DNA from: JAAYJG01 sp964450305
GTDB lineage: Bacteria; Bacillota; Clostridia; DSM-8532
Direction of reading: 5' to 3'
DNA length: 64,000 bases
NCBI GenBank assembly: GCA_964450305.1
Contig: CAYVFB010000006.1
Location: 12,068-76,067 of the forward strand
The notes under the pieces are model-generated. The model did not search any database. It was not told the origin of the DNA and saw nothing but the letters and a program-made list of their open reading frames with translations. Position numbers and translations under genes: made by a program. Positions 17,190 through 25,955 of this stretch are shown piece by piece; position 1 is the stretch's first letter, and each line of letters starts with the position of its first letter.

Positions 17190-18426
17190 CATGTGGGGAG
17201 AAAATATCCGAATCTCCATCTTTGGTCAGTCACATGGGGCAGCCATTGGGGTTGTCATCGATGGCCTGCCGCCGGGAATTCCGCTGGACACGGAAAAAAT
17301 CCATGCGGAAATGGAACGCAGAAGGCCCGGACAGAACACCTATTCCACACCACGCAAGGAAGGCGACGCGGTTGAAATTGTCAGCGGCTTCCTGAATGGC
17401 TATACCACAGGAACGCCTTTGTGCGGAATCATCCGCAACACCGATAAGCGTTCAAAGGATTATGATGAACTGAAGGACATCATGCGTCCCGGACACGCTG
17501 ACTATACCGGCAGAATCCGATATAACGGCTTTAATGACTACCGGGGCGGCGGCCATTTTTCAGGAAGGCTGACAGCGCCAATCGTGTTTGCAGGTGCCAT
17601 TGCTGCACAATATCTGGAGCCACTTGGGATTACTATCGGAACACATTTGCTGCGCATTGGCAGCATCGAAGATGACGGAATGGATCTGGTCAACATCGGT
17701 GCACAGCAGCTGAAAGCCTTCCGTGGTATGGTTTTTCCGACACTAAATCCGGATGTGGCTCAGAGTATGATGAAAGAAATAGATGATGCCAGAATGGATC
17801 AGGATTCGGTGGGAGGTGTGCTGGAAACGGCCATCGTAAACCTTCCTGCAGGGCTTGGCTCACCGATGTTTCAGTCGGTGGAGTCCAGGCTTGCCGCCTT
17901 TGTGTTTTCCATTCCGGCAACAAAGGGAATAGAGTTCGGAGCAGGCTTCAGCTTTGGCTCCATGCGGGGCAGTGAAGCCAATGATTTACATGGGGGACAG
18001 GTTCCTGTGCAAAAATCTGATAAGCCACAGGCAGAGTGTCATAAGCTAAGTTCTGACGAAACTCAGCATTCAAATCATTCAGCATCCATCGAATCTGGAT
18101 TACGTATCAATCCAGGCTGTGAACAGATGGAGTCTGAAACCTCTTGTCCCGAATTATGTTTCTACCCAACAAAGACCAACAACACGGGCGGGATTAATGG
18201 CGGCATTTCAAATGGAATGCCGGTGATTTTCCGAACCGCTTTCAGGCCTACACCTTCCATCAGTAAACCGCAGCAGGCATTGGACATGAAAACCATGCAG
18301 GCCAGGGAGTACAGCATTCATGGAAGACATGACCCTTGTGTAGCGGTAAGGGCTGTTCCTGTTATGGATGCGGCAGCTGCGCTGGTTGTGATGGATTTAC
18401 TACTGGAGCAAAAGAAGTACAGGTGA
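17182..18426 (+). CDS. aroC: Chorismate synthase with an in-frame insertion
   Basis: 414 residues; related enzymes are usually about 360-390. FMN-dependent conversion of EPSP to chorismate. Motifs: ISIFGQSHGAAIG near the N-terminus, RRPGQNTYSTPRKE, GGHFSGRLTAPIVFAG and, at the C-terminus, GRHDPCVAVRAVPVMDA. Between SEAND (about residue 268) and TKTNNTGGINGG (about 332) there are roughly 50 extra residues. They begin exactly with a REP-like element (17984-18016) and are rich in Ser, His, Glu and Cys. The reading frame is intact and both flanks are conserved, so the enzyme is probably functional with an enlarged surface loop. GTG at 17182 has GGGAGG at the right distance; an ATG at 17191 is the alternative. 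Confidence 0.93.
   Translation: MSSMWGENIRISIFGQSHGAAIGVVIDGLPPGIPLDTEKIHAEMERRRPGQNTYSTPRKEGDAVEIVSGFLNGYTTGTPLCGIIRNTDKRSKDYDELKDIMRPGHADYTGRIRYNGFNDYRGGGHFSGRLTAPIVFAGAIAAQYLEPLGITIGTHLLRIGSIEDDGMDLVNIGAQQLKAFRGMVFPTLNPDVAQSMMKEIDDARMDQDSVGGVLETAIVNLPAGLGSPMFQSVESRLAAFVFSIPATKGIEFGAGFSFGSMRGSEANDLHGGQVPVQKSDKPQAECHKLSSDETQHSNHSASIESGLRINPGCEQMESETSCPELCFYPTKTNNTGGINGGISNGMPVIFRTAFRPTPSISKPQQALDMKTMQAREYSIHGRHDPCVAVRAVPVMDAAAALVVMDLLLEQKKYR
17984..18016 (+). repeat. REP-like element, copy 2, inside aroC
   Basis: Starts ATTTACATGGG, has the core GGACAGGTTCC and ends GTGCAAAAAT. The arms have drifted compared with the intergenic copies, but the order and spacing are the same. It marks the start of the extra segment in chorismate synthase and is translated as HGGQVPVQK. 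Confidence 0.75.
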
Positions 18427-18727
18427 CAGACAGCTAAACGAAGAACCTAAGTGAATTCGTGAGGCAGAATACCCGGGGTTTCGCTTGGAAGTGAGAAAAG
18501 CCCCACGGTATCAGGAATTTATCAGGAATTGTTCAATGAGCGCTTGCGTGAATTGTGCGCCAAAATGCAGGCACTTAAGGGCCTCCAGGGAGTGTTCCAC
18601 GGTTGAAACCTGCCATACACTTCCGAATTACGGTTTTTAGCCCAAAGGTTAAAATACGTTATAGAGGCATGGGTCTTAGGGCATTTGATTAAACCTAAGA
18701 CTAATTCAGGATAAGGAGAACGGTTGA
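18427..18727 (+). other. Intergenic stretch between aroC and pheA
   Basis: About 300 bases. It holds copy 2 of the 37-bp GC-rich repeat (18532-18568) and a perfect 8-bp hairpin, GTCTTAGG at 18673-18680 with CCTAAGAC at 18694-18701, just before the pheA ribosome site. No convincing terminator or promoter is visible, so pheA may still be read from the aro promoter. Confidence 0.5.
18532..18568 (+). repeat. Dispersed GC-rich 37-bp repeat, copy 2
   Basis: Same sequence as the reverse complement of 11236-11272 with two transitions. Begins TTCAATGAGCGCTTGCG. The two copies lie about 7.3 kb apart in opposite orientation, one on each side of the aro leader region. Confidence 0.7.
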
Positions 18728-19870
18728 ATGGAATTAAACCTGGATGGAATCAGAGAAAAAATCAATGCAATCGATGAAAAGATGGTGAAGCTTTTCGAAG
18801 AACGAATGGAAACCGTATCACAGGTTGCGGTATATAAAAAGCAGCACAACATGAAGATATTGGATTCCGGTCGTGAGAAGGATGTTATCGCGAGGGCTGT
18901 ATCACATTTACACAATCCAAAGCTTGAAACCTATCTGCGATTCTTTATGGATGATTTAATGACACTGTCCAGACAATACCAGCTTTCACAGTTGGGTCAC
19001 GAACCCGGGAATATCAAGCAGACCGAAAGAACGCTTCAGCCCGGCACTGTTATCGGCCATTACGGGTCGCCGGGCTCTTACAGCGAAGAAGCCGCCAATT
19101 TACACTTTGGCAGCGATATTATCAAAAAACCCTGTAAGACCTTTGATGAGGTCGTGTGTGCTCTGTTAAAACAGGAGATTGACATTGGCATGCTGCCTGT
19201 TGAGAACTCCTCCACCGGGATAATTGCCGCAGTCATGGACCTGATACGGGATAATCAGATATACATCACCGGTGAACATATCTCAAGGATCTGCCATCAT
19301 CTGCTGGCGGTACCGGGAACGAAGCTGGAGGATATTCAAACTGTGTATTCTCATCAGCAGGGGCTGGATCAGAGCAGCCATTTTTTGAAAAAGTATCCCT
19401 GGGAACAGATAGCCTATAACAGTACCGCCAGCAGTGCCGAGCTTGTCGGCAGGATGGGGGACAAAACAAAGGCCGCCGTAGCATCTGAAAGCAGCGCGCG
19501 TCTTTATGGGCTGGAGATTCTGGTTCCCGATATCCACTACAATCAAAACAATTACACCCGTTTTATCAGCATTGAAAGGGAGCCTATTGTCCATGAAAGC
19601 TGTAACAAGATCAGCATCGTGATGGACATCGCCCATAAACCAGGGGCATTGTACACCATCCTCAGGCTGTTCAATGAACGCAGCCTGAACCTGATGAAAA
19701 TAGAGTCCAGGCCTGTCATCGGTAAACCCTGGGAGTATTTGTTTTTCTTTGATTTTGAAGGCAGCCTGATGGATCCGGTGGTCAGGGAGCTGCTGGAATG
19801 CTTGAAGGATGCGGCCCATGACTTCCGGGTTTTGGGTAACTACAGGGCTTATGAGCCATCAGGTTGTTAG
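18728..19870 (+). CDS. pheA: Bifunctional chorismate mutase / prephenate dehydratase (P-protein)
   Basis: 380 residues in three parts. Residues 1-85 are an AroQ-type chorismate mutase (IREKINAIDEKMVKLFEERM, then KKQHNMKILDSGREKDV). Residues about 105-285 are prephenate dehydratase (YGSPGSYSEEAA, VENSSTGIIAAVMDL, YNSTASSAELV). The last 80 residues form an ACT domain with GALYTIL and the ESRP motif known to bind phenylalanine in this family, so feedback inhibition by Phe is likely. This fits the Phe-rich leader of the operon. ATAAGGAGAACGGTTG precedes the ATG. A separate tyrosine branch enzyme is not in the window. Confidence 0.95.
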   Translation: MELNLDGIREKINAIDEKMVKLFEERMETVSQVAVYKKQHNMKILDSGREKDVIARAVSHLHNPKLETYLRFFMDDLMTLSRQYQLSQLGHEPGNIKQTERTLQPGTVIGHYGSPGSYSEEAANLHFGSDIIKKPCKTFDEVVCALLKQEIDIGMLPVENSSTGIIAAVMDLIRDNQIYITGEHISRICHHLLAVPGTKLEDIQTVYSHQQGLDQSSHFLKKYPWEQIAYNSTASSAELVGRMGDKTKAAVASESSARLYGLEILVPDIHYNQNNYTRFISIEREPIVHESCNKISIVMDIAHKPGALYTILRLFNERSLNLMKIESRPVIGKPWEYLFFFDFEGSLMDPVVRELLECLKDAAHDFRVLGNYRAYEPSGC

Positions 19871-19889
19871 GTTCACTCAGGAGGAAACT

Positions 19890-20696
19890 ATGCAATACGG
19901 TTTGATTGGAGAAAAGCTATCCCACAGCTACTCGCCGCAAATCCACAGGGCCTTCTTTGAAATTACCGGGATAACCGGTGAATACAAGCTTTTTGAGCTG
20001 CAAAAACATGAACTGCATGCATTTCTTAACCGTTCGCTGCAGCAAGGCTTTAGGGGCTTGAATGTGACCATACCGTATAAGTCAGAGGTTATTCCGTTCA
20101 TGGAACAAATTTCTTATGAAGCCGCAAAAATCGGGGCCGTGAACACAATCCTGCTGCAAGGCTCGCTTTCAGGCTTTAATACCGATTACTTCGGCATTGA
20201 TTATACCCTTCGGAAAAACAGGATTCAGCTCAGCAACACAAAAGCTCTGATCCTCGGAAGCGGAGGCGCGGCAAAGGCAGTTGCGGCATACCTTTTAGAT
20301 TCGGGCATCTCCGGTTTGTTTATTACAAGCAGAAACCCTGCAGCAACACAGGGAAAATTCCCCTTAGCGAAAGCAATCTCTTCTGATGAAATTGAAAACT
20401 ATCAACCTTTTGATTTGATCATTAACACAACACCGGTCGGCATGGCTCCAAACCCCGGTGTTTCGCCGATTACCTTTGAGCAATTGAAAGGTACGGGTTT
20501 TTTGTTTGATTTGATTTATAACCCCGGCCAAACCGAACTGATGAAAATGGCCGATGGGCTGGGTATTCCGAATGTCAACGGCCTTTACATGCTGGTTGCT
20601 CAGGCGGTTAAGGCGCAAGAGATCTGGAATGGGGAAGGTTATGGTTTGGATATGGTTGACGCAATCCTGAGAAGAATGGATGAGGGTTTGGTATGA
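19890..20696 (+). CDS. aroE: Shikimate dehydrogenase (NADP+)
   Basis: 268 residues. It reduces 3-dehydroshikimate to shikimate. The N-terminus has the shikimate-binding GEKLSHSYSPQIH, with GLNVTIPYKSEV near residue 58 and GAVNTI near 83; the NADP-binding loop is ALILGSGGAAKAVAAYLLD near 121-139. The ATG at 19890 follows CAGGAGG by seven bases; the open frame upstream overlaps pheA and is not used. The stop overlaps the aroK start (ATGA). Confidence 0.95.
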   Translation: MQYGLIGEKLSHSYSPQIHRAFFEITGITGEYKLFELQKHELHAFLNRSLQQGFRGLNVTIPYKSEVIPFMEQISYEAAKIGAVNTILLQGSLSGFNTDYFGIDYTLRKNRIQLSNTKALILGSGGAAKAVAAYLLDSGISGLFITSRNPAATQGKFPLAKAISSDEIENYQPFDLIINTTPVGMAPNPGVSPITFEQLKGTGFLFDLIYNPGQTELMKMADGLGIPNVNGLYMLVAQAVKAQEIWNGEGYGLDMVDAILRRMDEGLV

Positions 20697-21205
20697 ATTC
20701 GAAGAACATTGTGCTGATTGGCATTATGGGCTGCGGAAAAACTGCAGTGGGGAAAGCCGTAGCGGAACGGTTAAAGCTGCGGTTTATCGATCTGGATGAA
20801 TATATTGAAAGCAAGTGGGGCAGCATTCCCTCCCTGTTTGAAAAAGGAGAGGAATATTTCCGGGACATTGAAACCAAAGCTCTCAAAGAGGTCAGCAAAG
20901 TGGACGGCGCAGTGATTGCAACCGGCGGAGGGGTTATCAAAAAAGAAGAGAACATCGCTGTGTTAAAGGAACAGGGAACTCTGTTTTTTTTGGATCGACC
21001 TCTGGAAGACATTCTTGATGATATCGACACCGATCACAGGCCTTTGCTGAAGGATGGAAAAAACAAACTGGTGGATTTGTTCGATGAGAGATACCCGCTG
21101 TATATAAAGGCCTGCGATATCCATGTACGGGAGACGAATACACTGGAAGATGCGGTAAATCAGGTGATCCGGGAATGGAGGAACCAACGCCCGGATAACC
21201 GATAG
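20693..21205 (+). CDS. aroK: Shikimate kinase
   Basis: 170 residues. ATP-dependent phosphorylation of shikimate. The P-loop GIMGCGKTAVGKAVAERL is at residues 8-25, the shikimate-binding FIDLDEYIE at about 31, FRDIETKALKE near 57, and GGGVIK near 78. It overlaps aroE by four bases and is the last gene of the aro operon; 3-dehydroquinate dehydratase (aroD/aroQ) is not found in the window. Confidence 0.95.
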   Translation: MNSKNIVLIGIMGCGKTAVGKAVAERLKLRFIDLDEYIESKWGSIPSLFEKGEEYFRDIETKALKEVSKVDGAVIATGGGVIKKEENIAVLKEQGTLFFLDRPLEDILDDIDTDHRPLLKDGKNKLVDLFDERYPLYIKACDIHVRETNTLEDAVNQVIREWRNQRPDNR

Positions 21206-21300
21206 CAGTTAAAAAGCAGCTATGACTCCACAAAAAAAGTGTTGAATAGTTATGCACCTGGATGTATAATTATGCAAATGAAAAAAGGAGCGTGAATGGA

Positions 21301-21729
21301 ATGAATGCTTCAGAGCTTAACTTCGCAAACACAATTGAAGAGCACGAGTATAATCATTTAAGAAGGTCGGTTGGCTGGCCTGAATTATCTTCCAGGCAAA
21401 TCACCGCAAGCCTGAAAAACTCTGCTTTTTTTGTTGCCGCAATGCTTGGGGACAGGCCCATCGGCATCACTCGCGTGGTTAGTGACGGCGGCTATATCGC
21501 TTATATTGCAGATGTGATCGTGTTACCGGAATTTCAGCGAATGGGCGTTGGAAAAACCATGGTCGGTATGGCGATGCAATATATCTCGGACAATATGTGT
21601 GAAGGGGAGACCGTTTTTGTAAACCTGATGTCCGCAAAGGAAAAGGAGCCCTTTTACAAGTCCTTTGGTTTTCAGGAAAGGCCCAATGATAAGCATGGCG
21701 CCGGTATGACTCAGTATATAAAAAAGTAA
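21301..21729 (+). CDS. GNAT family N-acetyltransferase
   Basis: 142 residues. The acetyl-CoA binding segment is VIVLPEFQRMGVGKTMVGMAM, preceded by beta strands and followed by EPFYKSFGFQERP, the normal end of the GNAT fold. The substrate cannot be inferred. The ATG at 21301 is ten bases after AAAAAGGAG; an upstream in-frame ATG at 21262 has no ribosome site. It lies 95 bases after aroK and 16 bases before the GH88 gene, so it might belong to either unit. Confidence 0.8.
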   Translation: MNASELNFANTIEEHEYNHLRRSVGWPELSSRQITASLKNSAFFVAAMLGDRPIGITRVVSDGGYIAYIADVIVLPEFQRMGVGKTMVGMAMQYISDNMCEGETVFVNLMSAKEKEPFYKSFGFQERPNDKHGAGMTQYIKK

Positions 21730-21745
21730 TTCTGGGAGGGCTCTG

Positions 21746-22933
21746 ATGAAGCAGATTACAGATGAAGGAATTCGAAATCAACAAAAATACAGTCTCAAAC
21801 CAGCAGTGGACAAACCATATGTTGAACAGGCTATCCATTTCATCCTGCATAAAATGGATGAAAACCTTGCTGCCTTCACAGAGTTTTTCCCAGGCCCGGT
21901 CAGCTTCGGAAATATCTACAAACCCACCGAAAACACCGATTGGACAACATCCTTCTGGACAGGAATGCTTTGGCTGGCATACGAAGTAACGGGTGACCCC
22001 AAATACAGGCGGGTTGCGGAAATTCAACTGCAAAGCTTTCGTGCCAGGGTGGTAAACAGAATCGGCACCGATACACATGACCTGGGTTTCTTATACACCC
22101 TGTCCTGCATGGCAGCCTTTAAGCTGACAGGCAGTGAACAAGCCAAAGAAACAACCTTGATGGCAGCAGAGCTTTTAACCGAACGATATTATGATAAGGC
22201 AGGTATCCTTCAAGCCTGGGGGGATTTAAACGATCCGTCGCAGCGGGGAAGAATGATCATCGACTGCCTGATGAACCTGCCCTTGCTGTACTGGGCATCC
22301 GATGTGACCGGTGATCAGAAATTCCGCAGCATGGCATACTCCCATGCCAAACAGGCAGCCAAATATATTGTTCGGGAAGATGCTTCCTGCTATCATACCT
22401 TCTATATGGAACCACAAACCGGGGAACCGATAGGGGGAAAGACCTGCCAGGGCTTCTCCGACGATTCCTCCTGGGCCAGGGGACAAGCCTGGGCCATATA
22501 TGGCTTCCCATTAAGCTATATTTATACCGGCGACGAAAGCTTTTTGGATATTGCGGTGAAAATGGCGAATTACTTTATAAACCGACTGCCGCAGGATGAT
22601 GTATGCTATTGGGATTTGATATTTACACAAGGCAGTCAGGAGCGCGATAGCTCCTCTGCAGCCATTGCAGCCTGCGGTCTGCTTGAATTGAGCAAGCATT
22701 TGCCAGTAACCCATCCAAACAGAACGATTTACGAAAATGCCGCATTGAAAATAATTGAATCCCTCACAGAGGGGTATACGACAAGGACACACCCAAATTC
22801 AAACGGCATCCTGCTGCATGGCGTATATAACAGGCCCGGCTACTGCGGTGTTGATGAATGCTGCATTTGGGGAGACTATTTCTATTTTGAAGCACTTGTA
22901 AGGCTGCAGAAGGAATGGAATCTCTACTGGTAA
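21746..22933 (+). CDS. Glycoside hydrolase family 88, unsaturated glucuronyl hydrolase
   Basis: 395 residues. It closely follows the pattern of Bacillus sp. GL1 UGL: NTDWTTSFWTGMLWLAYEYTGD-like segment near residues 63-84, THDLGFLYT with the catalytic-type Asp112, RMIIDCLMNLPLLYWA with Asp173, and SCYHTFYM with His217, then DDSSWARGQAWAIYGF. UGL enzymes release the unsaturated uronic acid left at the end of oligosaccharides by polysaccharide lyases acting on glycosaminoglycans, gellan or xanthan. There is no signal peptide, so it acts in the cytoplasm after import. The two-component system and ABC transporter behind it support a glycan-use locus. Confidence 0.9.
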   Translation: MKQITDEGIRNQQKYSLKPAVDKPYVEQAIHFILHKMDENLAAFTEFFPGPVSFGNIYKPTENTDWTTSFWTGMLWLAYEVTGDPKYRRVAEIQLQSFRARVVNRIGTDTHDLGFLYTLSCMAAFKLTGSEQAKETTLMAAELLTERYYDKAGILQAWGDLNDPSQRGRMIIDCLMNLPLLYWASDVTGDQKFRSMAYSHAKQAAKYIVREDASCYHTFYMEPQTGEPIGGKTCQGFSDDSSWARGQAWAIYGFPLSYIYTGDESFLDIAVKMANYFINRLPQDDVCYWDLIFTQGSQERDSSSAAIAACGLLELSKHLPVTHPNRTIYENAALKIIESLTEGYTTRTHPNSNGILLHGVYNRPGYCGVDECCIWGDYFYFEALVRLQKEWNLYW

Positions 22934-23046
22934 AAAGTTGTTGAACCATATAACCCAATTGTGATAATGTAATAGAAGGGTTGGCAGGATTCACCAGAAT
23001 AAACAGGCAGGTCGAGGCGATTAATTTCTTGGAAAGGATATCTTTC

Positions 23047-23814
23047 ATGTACGGCATGGTGATCGCAGATGATGAATTGATGATCCGCAAGGGCTTGATA
23101 TCAATCCCCTGGAATGATTACGATATTGAGGTCCTGGGGGTTGCCAGTGATGGCGAACAGGCGCTTTCGCTGTTTAAATCCGAATGCCCGGAAATTCTGT
23201 TAACCGACATCCGCATGCCCGGGATTGACGGTTTGAAGCTGATTGAAGCCGCAAAAGCCGAGAATCCTGAAATCCAGGCCATCCTGCTGACCGGCTATGA
23301 GGACTTCAATTATGCCCGTGAAGCCATTCGGCTTGGAGCAATCGGTTACATCCTGAAGCCTTCCGACCCTGACGAAATCATTGAAATCGTCAATAAAGCC
23401 AAACACAACCTGCAGACCTTTGGCAGGAACAATTCCAGCCATGGAAAATCAACCTCCATCAGGAATAAAGCTATCGGAAAACTATTCGATTATATGGAAA
23501 AGCATTATACGCACGAAATTACTCTGTATACCGCGGCAGAATACTTACATATGAACCACATCTACGTTAGCAGGCTGTTCAAAAAGGAAATTGGGAAAAC
23601 CTTTCTGGACGCTTTGACTACCATCCGTATGAAAAAAGCCTGTGAGCTTTTAGCAGATAATGACAACAGGATATATGAAATCGCTGAAAAGGTAGGCATT
23701 CAGGATTCGGGCTACTTCAGTCAGGTATTCAGAAAACATTATGACATGACACCCTCCGAGTATAGGGACAAGCTTTTTTCAACCACAAGCGGGTTCGGTG
23801 AGGATCGGGAATGA
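23047..23814 (+). CDS. Response regulator with AraC-type DNA-binding domain (YesN-like)
   Basis: 255 residues. Receiver domain at residues 1-120 with acidic pair ADDE, phospho-acceptor Asp54 in LLTDIRMPGIDG and Lys in ILKPSD near 106. The C-terminal 100 residues form two AraC-type helix-turn-helix units (AEYLHMNHIYVSRLFKKEIG and VGIQDSGYFSQVFRKHY). The ATG at 23047 has AAAGGA upstream; the frame is open further but without a ribosome site. It overlaps the kinase gene by four bases, and probably activates the sugar ABC operon downstream. Confidence 0.9.
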   Translation: MYGMVIADDELMIRKGLISIPWNDYDIEVLGVASDGEQALSLFKSECPEILLTDIRMPGIDGLKLIEAAKAENPEIQAILLTGYEDFNYAREAIRLGAIGYILKPSDPDEIIEIVNKAKHNLQTFGRNNSSHGKSTSIRNKAIGKLFDYMEKHYTHEITLYTAAEYLHMNHIYVSRLFKKEIGKTFLDALTTIRMKKACELLADNDNRIYEIAEKVGIQDSGYFSQVFRKHYDMTPSEYRDKLFSTTSGFGEDRE

Positions 23815-25613
23815 AAGGGTTCTTCGTTCGTACAGCCAGTTATATCAGGAACCTGCCAATAAAAAGAAAGCTTGTGTTTTCCTTTTTAATTCTTATCGTC
23901 ATTCCGGCTCTTATTATCGGCCTTCTTTCTCTGCATTGGTCCAGTAATTTGTTAAAACGAAAAACCGGTCAATATGCACGGGATATTCTGCTTGAAACCA
24001 ACAAAAACATCCAGGTAAAGCTGAAGGAAGCTGAACTGCTGTCATTTCAGGTTGTTTCCAATACGGATATTCACGATGCTTTAAGAATGACGAATTATGG
24101 GTTCCTAAGCGCATATGAAAAAGTATATTATGAAAGAATCATCAACACCCAGATACGGGAGCTTATTTCGTCGGTACCAGGCATTGCCGCTATACAAATC
24201 ATATCAAATTCAAACGCTTCCTATTACATCAACCCCGCGTCGTTATCCCTGGAGACAATGCGCCTGGGAGAAGAGGAGAAACGCGTTCTTCAGCAGGCGG
24301 AGGGCAGTGTCTGCTGGTTTGATACCGATCCGGCTTCGTGCACTACTGCTATGGGCCGGGTGATCAACAGCCATATCAACCTGCAAAGAATCGGATATGT
24401 TGTGATCTATCTTCGGGAAAGCGTTATTTTTAATACCTTTGGTGAAGCGGAGTTTTTTGGCAACGGCGAGCTTTTGCTCATTAATGAACGGGGCAGCATT
24501 ATATCCTGCCGGGACAAGGCTATGCTCGGTTCACAAAACTCGTTTACGGCTGTGGAAATAATCAACAATGCAACCGCGGATGACTTTAATACCTTTAAAA
24601 TCATTGAAAATAATTATTATGTAACCTACAGGACTGTTGAAGGAACTTCATGGAGGCTATTCAGTTATATTCCAACTATGGAATATGACAAAGATATACA
24701 TTGGATAAGGAACTGGATATGGTTGGTCATTATGGCAGCCTGCCTGCTGTCCGTCGCCGTATCCATCGCAATATCCAATGGTATTTCAAGACCGGTGAGG
24801 GAGCTGTCACAGAAAATGCTTAAAATTGGAGATGGTAACTTCAGCGTATCCAGCACCTATGTCTCTAAGGATGAGATCGGCACCCTGAGCCTTCATTTTA
24901 ATAAGATGGTGGAACAGGTGAAACAGTTGATCCGAAAGGTTTATCAGGAGGAATTACTGAAACAGAAGGCCGAGCTGAAATCACTGCGCATGCAGATCAA
25001 CCCGCATTTTTTATATAATTCGCTGGAATCCATCAACTGGATGGCCAGAATCCGTGGTGTGCCTGAAATCGGTAAGATGGTGAAAGCTTTGGGCGATCTG
25101 ATGCGCAGTAGTATCGGCGGTGAAGATTTTGTCACTGTTGAGGAGGAAATCCGCAATATCGATAACTATCTGACCATCCAGAAATTCCGATATGGCGAAA
25201 AAGTAAAGGTGGATTTTTTAATTGATCCAGCCATCCTTCCGATCAAAATCCCCAAGCTCATCTTACAGCCCATCGTTGAAAATGCCATTGTTCATGGTAT
25301 CGAGGGGAAGGTTGGTAATGGCGGAATTGTGATCACCGGGAAAAACCTGACCGATAGGATTGAGCTTCGTGTTGAGGATGACGGGGTTGGTATGGAGGAG
25401 GACCTGGTTGCAATAATCCTTACGAACAATGACGAGTTCAAGCAGGAAGGACACACTCATATCGGGCTGAAGAATGTTGTTAGACGCATCCGCATGTATT
25501 ACGGGGATGAAACCCCTTTCACCATCACCAGTAAACCCGGTGAGGGTACAGCAGTGACCATCTGCATTCCAAAACAAGGCCATATTCAGTTCTGGAGCCC
25601 CACCTCTATATAG
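23811..25613 (+). CDS. Sensor histidine kinase, YesM family
   Basis: 600 residues. A membrane helix at about 20-42, an extracytoplasmic sensor region to about residue 300, a second helix (WIWLVIMAACLLSVAVSIAIS), a HAMP domain, then a His_kinase domain with the phospho-acceptor in MQINPHFLYNSLESI (His399) and an ATPase domain with PIVENAIVHGIEG and DDGVGM. This class senses oligosaccharides, often through the solute-binding protein of the neighbouring transporter, and phosphorylates the AraC-type regulator. It overlaps the response regulator gene, so both are cotranslated. A terminator follows at 25716. Confidence 0.9.
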   Translation: MKGFFVRTASYIRNLPIKRKLVFSFLILIVIPALIIGLLSLHWSSNLLKRKTGQYARDILLETNKNIQVKLKEAELLSFQVVSNTDIHDALRMTNYGFLSAYEKVYYERIINTQIRELISSVPGIAAIQIISNSNASYYINPASLSLETMRLGEEEKRVLQQAEGSVCWFDTDPASCTTAMGRVINSHINLQRIGYVVIYLRESVIFNTFGEAEFFGNGELLLINERGSIISCRDKAMLGSQNSFTAVEIINNATADDFNTFKIIENNYYVTYRTVEGTSWRLFSYIPTMEYDKDIHWIRNWIWLVIMAACLLSVAVSIAISNGISRPVRELSQKMLKIGDGNFSVSSTYVSKDEIGTLSLHFNKMVEQVKQLIRKVYQEELLKQKAELKSLRMQINPHFLYNSLESINWMARIRGVPEIGKMVKALGDLMRSSIGGEDFVTVEEEIRNIDNYLTIQKFRYGEKVKVDFLIDPAILPIKIPKLILQPIVENAIVHGIEGKVGNGGIVITGKNLTDRIELRVEDDGVGMEEDLVAIILTNNDEFKQEGHTHIGLKNVVRRIRMYYGDETPFTITSKPGEGTAVTICIPKQGHIQFWSPTSI

Positions 25614-25715
25614 TATTTTTATCCAGGGCTAAAAACGTGTAATGGTGGGAATACATCACCGATTGCACACCCTGGAATACGTCACACTCATTCTCGATGG
25701 TAAATCATTAAAACA

Positions 25716-25747
25716 ACGCACAAGCATTGCTTGTGTGTTTATTTGTC
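25716..25747 (+). terminator. Terminator after the two-component genes
   Basis: ACGCACAAGC at 25716-25725 pairs with GCTTGTGTGT at 25729-25738 (one G-U pair) with a 3-base loop, followed by TTATTTGTCTG. It separates the kinase from the ABC operon. Confidence 0.7.
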
Positions 25748-25955
25748 TGTTTAAGGGGATTTTGTTTACAAAAACCCTGGCTAATGGGTCAATCATGCAG
25801 GATTTCCTATACAAAATCTCTTATAAAGCATCTCAATAAAGTTTATATTTTTAAGTTTCTGGTTTATTCTCTCCAATGTGTTTCCATCAACTTTTCAATA
25901 TAATGGAATCCAGGCAAAGAAAATATTGCCAAATAAAAAGGAGGGACAAAAGGAC

